Source: Candidatus Hydrothermarchaeota archaeon
Lineage (GTDB): Archaea; Hydrothermarchaeota; Hydrothermarchaeia; Hydrothermarchaeales; WAQR01
Assembly: GCA_015520145.1 (NCBI GenBank)
Contig: WAQR01000219.1
Span: 1 to 5,705, forward strand
DNA length: 5,705 nt
Reading direction: 5' to 3'
The translations under genes and the position numbers were made by a program. The notes under the pieces are model-generated. The model had not been told where the DNA came from and did no database searches. It saw only the letters and a program-made list of their open reading frames with translations. Position 1 is the stretch's first letter. Each line of letters starts with the position of its first letter. Below are positions 1 to 4,886 of this stretch, one piece after another.

Positions 1-128
1 GCAGGGCATATGTCCAGGCAGGGGCAGGGATTGTTGCGGATTCTGACCCTGAAAAGGAATACTACGAGACGGTGAACAAGGGAAAGGGGATGATCAGGGC
101 AGTGGAGAAGGCGGGGGGAAAGAGATGA
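1..128 (+). CDS. trpE: Anthranilate synthase component I, C-terminal tail (partial)
   Basis: Only the last 41 codons are present, read from position 3; the 5' part lies outside the window. The product is the chorismate-binding subunit that makes anthranilate in the cytoplasm, the first committed step of tryptophan synthesis. The visible peptide contains YVQAGAGIVADSDPE, the signature near the C-terminus of the chorismate-binding TrpE/PabB family, followed by the usual helix (YYETVNKGKGMIRAVE) and a short basic end. The TGA stop at 126-128 overlaps the start codon of the next gene (ATGA at 125-128), which fits translational coupling with the glutaminase subunit. The same tail motif occurs in PabB and isochorismate synthases, so the TrpE call rests on the motif together with the adjacent TrpG-type gene. 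Confidence 0.9.
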   Translation, partial: RAYVQAGAGIVADSDPEKEYYETVNKGKGMIRAVEKAGGKR

Positions 129-706
129 AAATCCTCATAATCGACAACATCGACAGCTTCGTCTACAACCTCTACCAGTACATCGGCGAGCTCGGTGCAG
201 ACGTTGTAGTAAAAAGAAACCACATAACACCAAACGAAGTGAGGCAGATAAACCCTGATAAGATAATCATAAGCCCTGGTCCAGGGACGCCTGAAAGTGC
301 AGGGAGCTGCATAGAGATTATAAAAGAATTCAGGAAAACTCCGATTTTGGGGGTATGTCTCGGCCACCAGGCAATAGGCGCGGCGTTTGGCGCAAGAGTA
401 TCCAGGGCAGAAAACCTCATGCACGGCAAGACAAGCAAGATAAAACACGACGGAAGGACGATTTACAAAGGCGTCAAAAACCCCCTGAGTGCAACAAGGT
501 ACCACTCGCTGGCGATTGAAAAAGACAGCCTGCCAGAAGATTTAGAGATATCTGCAAGGAGCACAGACGACGGGATTATCATGGGAGTCAGACACAGAAA
601 ATACCCAATCGAAGGCGTCCAGTTCCACCCGGAATCAATACTCACTAGCGAAGGTAAAAAGATTTTAAAGAACTTTCTGCTAACGCGGCCTCTCACATCC
701 TCCTGA
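125..706 (+). CDS. trpG: Anthranilate synthase component II, glutamine amidotransferase
   Basis: A complete 193-residue class I glutamine amidotransferase, the usual size for a stand-alone TrpG. It hydrolyses glutamine and passes ammonia to TrpE. The N-terminus carries the TrpG/PabA hallmark MKILIIDNIDSFVYNL. The oxyanion strand motif SPGPGTP is at residues 50-56, the nucleophile elbow GVCLGHQ puts catalytic Cys at 78, and QFHPES supplies His168 and Glu170, so the triad is intact. The start is fixed by the 4-bp overlap with trpE and a G-rich stretch (113-118) six bases upstream that can serve as ribosome binding site. PabA of folate synthesis is nearly indistinguishable by sequence and some organisms share one subunit. 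The final 14 bp, encoding the short C-terminal extension, overlap the 3' end of the convergent PDCD5-family gene. Confidence 0.94.
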   Translation: MKILIIDNIDSFVYNLYQYIGELGADVVVKRNHITPNEVRQINPDKIIISPGPGTPESAGSCIEIIKEFRKTPILGVCLGHQAIGAAFGARVSRAENLMHGKTSKIKHDGRTIYKGVKNPLSATRYHSLAIEKDSLPEDLEISARSTDDGIIMGVRHRKYPIEGVQFHPESILTSEGKKILKNFLLTRPLTSS

Positions 707-1022
707 TATTTATCTCCTTCTTCTTCATCGACAATTTTCTCAAAATCTCTTTAAGCTGAATATCTGTAATCTTCTGCTTGAGCTGACCTGACTGCGCGAG
801 CTGGATTAACAGATTCTCGACCTGCTCTGCATATTCAGGCCTTGCAAGTTTGACGTTTGTAAGTCTGCTCCTGGCATCGGGAGTTAGAATCTCCATTAAA
901 ATAGACCTCCTCTGGATGCTCATCTGCCTTCTCTGCTCTTCCTTTATCTGCTCCTCTTGAAGTCTCTGCTGAAGTTCCAGCAGTTTCCTTCTTTTAAGTT
1001 CTTCGAGGTCTTCACCCATCAT
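693..1022 (-). CDS. PDCD5/TFAR19-family DNA-binding protein
   Basis: A small, highly charged protein of 109 residues from the chosen ATG. It matches the archaeal relatives of eukaryotic programmed-cell-death protein 5: a long charged N-terminal helix (LEELKRRKLLELQQRLQEE), a compact helical core with the family segment ILTPDARSRLTNVKLARPE, and a lysine/arginine-rich tail ending MKKKEINIRRM. Archaeal members bind nucleic acid in vitro, but their cellular role is poorly defined. It is the last gene of the run, 7 nt after rps19e, and ends in TGA at 693-695, inside the trpG tail. The frame extends upstream to a TTG at 1026-1028, but the AGGT at 1028-1031 is spaced 5 nt before ATG 1022 and 8 nt before ATG 1019, so either ATG is a better start than the TTG. 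In many archaea L39e and L31e genes follow this pair; here they do not. Confidence 0.9.
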   Translation of the reverse strand: MMGEDLEELKRRKLLELQQRLQEEQIKEEQRRQMSIQRRSILMEILTPDARSRLTNVKLARPEYAEQVENLLIQLAQSGQLKQKITDIQLKEILRKLSMKKKEINIRRM

Positions 1023-1029
1023 TATCAAC

Positions 1030-1464
1030 CTAATATTTGCTAAGCTGTGGGATATCCTTTTTGATCCTGCTTGCAGTCTTATCTAGAACAGAGATACCTT
1101 TTGGAGTAGTTACACGTCCGTTTTTTGTCTTTTTTATAAGTCCTGCACCCTCCAGCTGCTGGAGCATCTTCCTGATAACCGCGCCGCTCCCCCTCATCTT
1201 CCTCTCAGGCTTTACCCCTCTATTTTTCTTCCCGCCATACACCTTACCTAACGTCTGGATCCCGATTGGACCTTTTATATGCACCTTCCTTAATATTGCA
1301 GCACTTCGAATATACCACCAGTCCTTATTCTCCGGCACTCTCTCACGATCTCCTCCCGTCTTTACAAAACGGCTCCATTCTGGAGGCTGTAACTTATCAA
1401 TCTTCTTGAGGTCTGCTGCCACCTCTTCAATAATAATCTTCGCTGGAACATCATATACTGTCAT
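1030..1464 (-). CDS. rps19e: Small ribosomal subunit protein S19e
   Basis: A complete 144-residue, strongly basic protein of typical S19e length. This protein exists only in archaea and eukaryotes and sits in the small-subunit head, where in eukaryotes it is needed for pre-rRNA maturation. Family segments in order: the N-terminal helix with VYDVPA (3-8), PPEWSRFVKTG (27-37), the core DWWYIRSAAILRKV (48-61), GPIGIQTLGKVYGGKKNRG (65-83) and the winged-helix-like RKMLQQLEGAGLIKK (98-112). The ATG is supported by an AGGTGG site 6 nt upstream. The 77-nt gap to rnp4 is the widest spacing in the run and contains short repeats, so an internal promoter is possible. The stop is TAG, with TGA the sixth in-frame codon after it. 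Adjacency to rnp4 and the PDCD5 gene matches a grouping known in other archaea. Confidence 0.96.
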   Translation of the reverse strand: MTVYDVPAKIIIEEVAADLKKIDKLQPPEWSRFVKTGGDRERVPENKDWWYIRSAAILRKVHIKGPIGIQTLGKVYGGKKNRGVKPERKMRGSGAVIRKMLQQLEGAGLIKKTKNGRVTTPKGISVLDKTASRIKKDIPQLSKY

Positions 1465-1470
1465 ATATTT

Positions 1471-1476
1471 CCACCT
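1471..1476 (-). promoter_or_regulatory. Ribosome binding site of rps19e (AGGTGG)
   Basis: Read on the minus strand, TCAGGTGG pairs well with the archaeal 16S 3' end (anti-SD CACCTCC) and lies 6 nt before the ATG. It is the strongest Shine-Dalgarno site in the minus-strand run, as expected for a ribosomal protein gene, and it fixes the rps19e start. Confidence 0.8.
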
Positions 1477-1504
1477 GATTGTTTTTTAACTTTAACTTCA
1501 AAAA

Positions 1505-1555
1505 TCTATATTCCAATCCATCTATATCCGTATATCCGCCTCTATATCCCAATCC
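1505..1555 (-). repeat. Imperfect 15-bp direct repeat spanning the rnp4 stop, with GGATATA micro-repeats
   Basis: On the minus strand GGATTGGGATATAGA (1555-1541) recurs as GGATTGGAATATAGA (1519-1505) with one mismatch, 36 bp apart. Between them are two further copies of GGATATA. The first copy encodes the last rnp4 residues (R-I-G-I) and its TAG; because 36 is a multiple of three, the second copy repeats W-I-G-I-TAG in the same frame. The 36-bp units do not match over their full length, so this is not a clean tandem duplication. The AT-rich GGATATA copies could also act as TATA-like elements for rps19e, but nothing in the sequence decides this. Confidence 0.7.
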
Positions 1556-1832
1556 TCGTAACATTATTACATTCAAGACATGTTATCACTATCATCTTTT
1601 TATGTATCCTCACCCTGCAATTGTCACCGGGTGTTATAAACTTCTTGCACTTTTTACAAATACGCCTCTTCCATTTCCTGGGGAACCTGACCTTGTACCG
1701 CATCTGGATCTTCCTTGCAAGATTTGCATATCTATCTGCCCTTTTTCTGTCGATTTTAAACGTTTCATCTGCCTTCCTCATCAGGATCTCAATACGTTCT
1801 GATGCAATTTTTTTAATATTTTTTTGACTCAT
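1542..1832 (-). CDS. rnp4: Ribonuclease P protein component 4 (Rpr2/Rpp21 family)
   Basis: A 96-residue basic protein, short for its family. Rnp4 is a protein subunit of archaeal RNase P, binding the catalytic RNA that removes the 5' leader from pre-tRNA. An N-terminal helical region (about 1-45), including an RADRYANLARKIQMRYKVR stretch, precedes a zinc ribbon with CKKC (Cys59, Cys62) and CLEC (Cys85, Cys88); the intervening TPGDNCRVRIHKK fits the family pattern PGxNxRVR. The protein stops soon after the last zinc pair, at R-I-G-I, where many relatives have a longer basic tail. In frame after the TAG is an open stretch rich in Arg and Tyr, then another TAG. The start ATG is 4 nt from the preceding gene, whose own end (GGGGTAGAT) can act as the ribosome binding site, suggesting translational coupling. 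Confidence 0.9.
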   Translation of the reverse strand: MSQKNIKKIASERIEILMRKADETFKIDRKRADRYANLARKIQMRYKVRFPRKWKRRICKKCKKFITPGDNCRVRIHKKMIVITCLECNNVTRIGI

Positions 1833-1836
1833 TTAT

Positions 1837-2757
1837 CTACCCCGGCCCGATTACTATATTACCCATCTTAAACTCATTAAATATCTCTACCGCAGATCTG
1901 TTCCCTCCCATCAGCCGCTCTACAGTATCCCTGTCAGAATAGACCAGGGATGTCCTGTAGCTCCTGTTGCTCGGACCTGCATTTGTAGCCATCACAACGT
2001 CTATAGACGGATCTACAGAAAATGCTGTAAATATTATATCTATGTATGCCCTTACAATCTCCATTGTTTCGTTTCCAGATGGCTCAAATGCTATAAATGC
2101 GACCTTGGAATCGTTTAAAAGTTCTGTATCGTTCAGGTTAAACTTTGTTTTTATATCTTCACCGTTTGTTATCATAACGCCATTTATTTTCATGCCTGTC
2201 TTCAACAATGCAGATAGGATAATGTCCCTACTTTTATCATCTGATATGAATTTAGAGCTTTCTACATTGATATGGTGCATCCTGTTATACCATGTCCTCA
2301 CAGTAAGGTTCTGGTCTCTAAGTTCCTCAGCATAGCTCCTGTTAGAATATATGAATGTCAGTTCTTTTGATATCCTGTTAGGGTCGTTGCGAAACACAAT
2401 TATCCCATCAAGGTCAGAGTCCACATCCAGGTTCTGATAAACGATTTCTCTTACAGCATTTAGATAGTCATCTATATCCCTGTCAAGACCCCTATCAGAA
2501 CCGAGCATTCTAAACGAAACATAAAGTATCCTATCATCGTCAGGTATATCTATATCTTCGATAAAAAACGCCTTTTTTGCCTCCCTCCCATCTGTAATCA
2601 TATATGTTTCTATGTAGACACCCTTATCTAAAAGAGATTTGAACATCTGCTCTTTTGGTGAGAGTGCCTTTTCTTTTTCCTGGCTGCCCTGAATGAATCC
2701 AAATACCAGCCCGACTATCAGGAATATTCCCAGTATGACTTTGAAATTCTGTCCCAT
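1837..2757 (-). CDS. Unrecognised exported, membrane-anchored protein with two tandem domains
   Basis: I do not recognise this 306-residue protein. Residues 7-23 form one hydrophobic segment after a short N-terminus with a single lysine; no lipobox cysteine follows, so a signal anchor or uncleaved signal is likeliest. The remainder is hydrophilic and internally duplicated, about residues 37-167 and 179-306. Matched landmarks are MITDG (53) with MITNG (195), ILYVSF (77) with VAFIAF (219), VDSDLD (112) with VDPSID (248), and FIYSNR (135) with LVYSDR (271). The spacing (142, then about 136) shifts by small gaps. Seven N-X-S/T sequons (Asn139, 150, 209, 215, 229, 264, 286) favour an extracytoplasmic location. 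There is no cysteine and no catalytic motif I can name. The gene is 57 nt after lonB and 4 nt before rnp4. Its ribosome binding site is weak. It may work with membrane LonB, but only position suggests it. Confidence 0.8.
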   Translation of the reverse strand: MGQNFKVILGIFLIVGLVFGFIQGSQEKEKALSPKEQMFKSLLDKGVYIETYMITDGREAKKAFFIEDIDIPDDDRILYVSFRMLGSDRGLDRDIDDYLNAVREIVYQNLDVDSDLDGIIVFRNDPNRISKELTFIYSNRSYAEELRDQNLTVRTWYNRMHHINVESSKFISDDKSRDIILSALLKTGMKINGVMITNGEDIKTKFNLNDTELLNDSKVAFIAFEPSGNETMEIVRAYIDIIFTAFSVDPSIDVVMATNAGPSNRSYRTSLVYSDRDTVERLMGGNRSAVEIFNEFKMGNIVIGPG

Positions 2758-2790
2758 CTTTATCTCTTCGGTCGGTACCTGGTCTTAAAT

Positions 2791-2820
2791 CTTTTGATTC
2801 TACAACTTTTGATTCTACAA
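2791..2820 (-). repeat. Perfect 15-bp tandem duplication containing the lonB stop codon
   Basis: The 15-bp unit TTGTAGAATCAAAAG (minus strand) occurs twice back to back (2820-2806 and 2805-2791) with no mismatch. The first copy contains the last lonB codon (TTG, Leu) and the TAG stop at 2815-2817. The second repeats TTG-TAG in the same frame (TAG at 2800-2802), and a TAA follows in frame at 2785-2787. Perfect identity suggests a recent slippage duplication. Confidence 0.92.
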
Positions 2821-4719
2821 AGCCCCATGTTTTTTAGGTAATGCCCCATCCACACCCTTCGCGCCAGGCACGGCAGGTATGAGATCCTTTATCTTCTCAA
2901 GGATACTCTCCCTATCCCCTCTAATCACAAATGCATGTTCAAGTGCCTGTGAAAGATTTTTGACAGGTATGATATCGATCTTCTTCTCATTTTTCTTATC
3001 AATCATGACATCCTTTAGATTCCCTTCAGGGATTATCACTTTCTTAATCCCTGCTGCAAAAGCAGCTTCGATCTTTGCTGTAACCCCGCCTATCGGAAGG
3101 ACATCTCCCCTCACACTCAGGCTCCCGGTCATGGCAACACCCTGGTCTATCGGTATATCTTCCAGTGCAGAGATTACCGCAGTGGCGACAGATATACTTG
3201 CACTATCCCCCTCCACACCCTCATAGGTCTGGAGGAACTGGATATGCACATCGTAGTTGGATATATCTCTACCTGTATGCTTTTTAATCAATGCACCGAC
3301 ATTCTGGATTGCCTCCTTTGCTATTATCCTCAGTTTTCCTGTTGCAATGATCTTCCCCTCATCCCTGCTCTGCGCGGGTGCGATCTCTGCCACTATCGGC
3401 AGTATTACGCCGCTGTCGCCTCCAATAACCGCCAGCCCGTTTACCCTGCCGACCTCCTCGCCTTCAACCAGATAGACATTGTAATCTTTCTTCCTGCTGA
3501 TGTACCTGTCAGCTATCTGCTGCTCGAGGGTCTTTGCAAAACTGCCCGCAGCCTTTACATGTCTTACCTCGACAAGAGGAGCGTTTTCACTCCTGGCAAC
3601 GTCACCCGCCGCCCTTATAAGACCTCCAAGAGCCCTGAGCTTCAGGGTAAGTCTCCCTCTCCTGCCTGACCTTTTCCTTGCCTGCTCGATAATCGCAATA
3701 ACCGCATCCCGTGTAAAATGAGGTATCCTCTTGTCCTTTACGACCTCCTGTGCTACGAACTGTACCATCTTATTTCTGTTCTCTATGGTATCCTTCATGT
3801 CGTCTTTCATGTATATCTCGTATCCATACCCCCGTATCCTTGATCTCAGTGCGGGATGCATCTTCCCGACTGCCTCAAGATTCCCGGCAGCAATCAAAAT
3901 AAAGTCACATGGAACAGGATCTGTCTTGACCATAGCACCGCTTGACCTCTCACTTTGGCCTGTTATAGAATATTTCTTTTCTTGCAGGGCAGAAAGCAGG
4001 CTCTGCTGTGACTCGATACCGAGAACTGCAATCTCGTCGATGAAAAGAACGCCTCTATTTGCCTTGTGGATTCCTCCCGCCTCAATCAGCTCATGTGGCG
4101 GTGTTTCAAGTCCACCTGACTGGAAAGGATCGTGCCTCACATCGCCGAGAAGGGCACCTGCATGAGCGCCTGTTGCATCGACAAAAGGTGCCTTTGGCCT
4201 GTCCTTGTTGTTTACCAGGAGTTTGGGTACCATTACCACATCTTTTATTTTCATATGCTGTCTTAGTACCACGAGAAAGAATGTGCCGATAATCCCTCCG
4301 ACCATCACCAGCGGCTGCTGGTGTACAATCATATAATAAAAGATAGATATCCACAGGACAATAAAAACCCCTCTGAAAAGAAAGTTTATCGGTGCTTCCA
4401 CCTTCCTTTTCTGTTTCTTGAACTTTTCTACAATCTGAATGCCTTCTCCAGCCTTTACAACTTCAATTCGTGGTGCATTCTTGTCATCTGGATTCTGGTG
4501 TACAAGGATGTCCTGTAGCTCTTCCACAGGCAAAAGCTCTGACATCGCCTGGCCCAGCATGCTCTTACCTGTCCCCGGCTCACCTATGAGGAGTATATGT
4601 CGTTTTTGTATCGCAGCCTTTTTTATTATCTCAACAGCATGTTCCTGACCGATAACCTGGTCTACCAGGGCATCTGGTACGGAGATCTCCTCTGTTGTCT
4701 CAAAGTCCATCAATTTCAA
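2815..4719 (-). CDS. lonB: Archaeal membrane-bound ATP-dependent protease LonB
   Basis: A 634-residue LonB, normal length for archaea. It is an AAA+ protease that unfolds and degrades cytoplasmic and membrane proteins while anchored in the membrane. Walker A GEPGTGKS is at 46-53. Two transmembrane segments (about 111-132 and 137-152) are inserted between Walker A and Walker B, the defining LonB arrangement. Walker B VLFIDE is at 224-229, the sensor-1 region LIAAGN at 275-280, and the arginine-finger region PALRSRIRG at 289-297. The C-terminal protease domain has EGDSASISVATAV with catalytic Ser506, and GGVTAKIEAAF with Lys549; the 43-residue separation equals that in characterised LonB dyads. 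Unlike bacterial LonA it lacks a large N-terminal domain. The frame allows TTG at 4719 or ATG at 4710; a GGTGA 7 nt before the TTG supports TTG, whereas it would be 16 nt from the ATG. It is the first gene of the minus-strand run. Confidence 0.96.
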   Translation of the reverse strand: MKLMDFETTEEISVPDALVDQVIGQEHAVEIIKKAAIQKRHILLIGEPGTGKSMLGQAMSELLPVEELQDILVHQNPDDKNAPRIEVVKAGEGIQIVEKFKKQKRKVEAPINFLFRGVFIVLWISIFYYMIVHQQPLVMVGGIIGTFFLVVLRQHMKIKDVVMVPKLLVNNKDRPKAPFVDATGAHAGALLGDVRHDPFQSGGLETPPHELIEAGGIHKANRGVLFIDEIAVLGIESQQSLLSALQEKKYSITGQSERSSGAMVKTDPVPCDFILIAAGNLEAVGKMHPALRSRIRGYGYEIYMKDDMKDTIENRNKMVQFVAQEVVKDKRIPHFTRDAVIAIIEQARKRSGRRGRLTLKLRALGGLIRAAGDVARSENAPLVEVRHVKAAGSFAKTLEQQIADRYISRKKDYNVYLVEGEEVGRVNGLAVIGGDSGVILPIVAEIAPAQSRDEGKIIATGKLRIIAKEAIQNVGALIKKHTGRDISNYDVHIQFLQTYEGVEGDSASISVATAVISALEDIPIDQGVAMTGSLSVRGDVLPIGGVTAKIEAAFAAGIKKVIIPEGNLKDVMIDKKNEKKIDIIPVKNLSQALEHAFVIRGDRESILEKIKDLIPAVPGAKGVDGALPKKHGAL

Positions 4720-4726
4720 TTTCTTT

Positions 4727-4731
4727 TCACC
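4727..4731 (-). promoter_or_regulatory. Ribosome binding site deciding the lonB TTG start (GGTGA)
   Basis: GGTGA on the minus strand lies 7 nt from TTG 4719 and 16 nt from the first in-frame ATG at 4710, so spacing favours the TTG. The surrounding CGGTGAAAAGA (4722-4732) is repeated exactly at 4755-4765. A five-codon frame ATG-GCG-GAA-AGA-CGG-TGA (4744-4727), with an AGGA 5 nt before its ATG, ends inside this ribosome binding site. Confidence 0.6.
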
Positions 4732-4801
4732 GTCTTTCCGCCATCTTTGTCCTGTCTTTTCACCGCGGATGTGTTACCGAATTGGCAGATAAAACACCTA
4801 A

Positions 4802-4817
4802 ATCTTAGTATTAAGAT
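4802..4817. promoter_or_regulatory. Inverted repeat ATCTTA-N4-TAAGAT, possible operator
   Basis: Perfect 6-bp arms around a GTAT spacer make a 16-bp two-fold site. It lies just downstream, in the lonB direction, of the TATA-like ATTTAAAT (4822-4829), between that element and the start point expected about 25 bp away. In archaea that position suits a repressor that blocks polymerase. The cognate regulator is unknown. AT-rich composition makes chance palindromes more likely. Confidence 0.4.
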
Positions 4818-4821
4818 AATC

Positions 4822-4829
4822 ATTTAAAT
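4822..4829 (-). promoter_or_regulatory. TATA-like element ATTTAAAT, candidate lonB promoter
   Basis: On the minus strand AAAGATATTTAAATG resembles an archaeal BRE/TATA pair (purine-rich AAAG, then TTTAAAT). Initiation about 25 bp downstream would fall near 4800, giving a lonB leader of roughly 80 nt. The element is palindromic and could equally serve the plus-strand gene, so its orientation is uncertain. Confidence 0.4.
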
Positions 4830-4856
4830 ATCTTTACCACAACGTATATAAAGATA
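4829..4856. promoter_or_regulatory. Inverted repeat TATCTTTA-N12-TAAAGATA, possible operator
   Basis: Perfect 8-bp arms (4829-4836 and 4849-4856) flank a 12-bp spacer. The half-site resembles that of the nearby 16-bp inverted repeat (TAAAGAT versus TAAGAT), and a further TAAAGA follows at 4855-4860. The right arm overlaps the TATA-like box of the plus-strand gene, so a bound protein could affect both divergent promoters. As single-stranded RNA it would form only a weak A/U stem. Confidence 0.4.
4845..4852 (+). promoter_or_regulatory. TATA-like box TATATAAA, candidate promoter of the FAD oxidoreductase gene
   Basis: TATATAAA matches the archaeal TATA consensus and lies about 38 bp before the ATG at 4887. 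Initiation 25-27 bp downstream would fall near 4874-4876, leaving a leader of only about 12 nt. That agrees with the weak ribosome binding site (GGGAT at 4879-4883). Confidence 0.5.
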
Positions 4857-4886
4857 AAGAATCGACGATGGACGTAATGGGATAAA

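Noticed and set aside
62..505. 147-codon open frame antisense to trpE/trpG
   Set aside because: It lies opposite well-supported trpE/trpG sequence, its peptide is Cys/Tyr/Phe-rich with no recognisable domain, and it has no promoter or ribosome binding site of its own.
1026..1028. TTG as start of the PDCD5-family gene
   Set aside because: It falls 1 nt after the rps19e stop with no ribosome binding site before it, while AGGT at 1028-1031 is correctly spaced for the ATGs at 1022 and 1019.
1037..1489. 150-codon plus-strand frame over rps19e with hydrophobic stretches
   Set aside because: It is the complement of lysine-rich S19e codons, which yields Phe/Leu/Ser runs that imitate membrane segments.
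1505..1555. CRISPR-like or satellite array from repeated GGATATA
   Set aside because: Copies are only 7-15 bp, irregularly spaced, and one overlaps the rnp4 coding end; there are no spacers and no uniform repeats.
3244..3669. 141-codon plus-strand frame inside lonB
   Set aside because: It is antisense to the conserved LonB protease domain; the peptide has no family features.
4331..4390. Possible disruption of lonB by an insertion between Walker A and Walker B
   Set aside because: The extra hydrophobic stretch is the normal two-TM insertion of archaeal LonB; the frame is continuous and all downstream motifs are intact.
4868..4879. Upstream ATGs (4868, 4877) as starts of the FAD oxidoreductase
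   Set aside because: Both are out of frame with the GxGxxG-containing frame; the first soon meets TAA (4883-4885). ATG 4887 places the dinucleotide motif at the usual N-terminal position.
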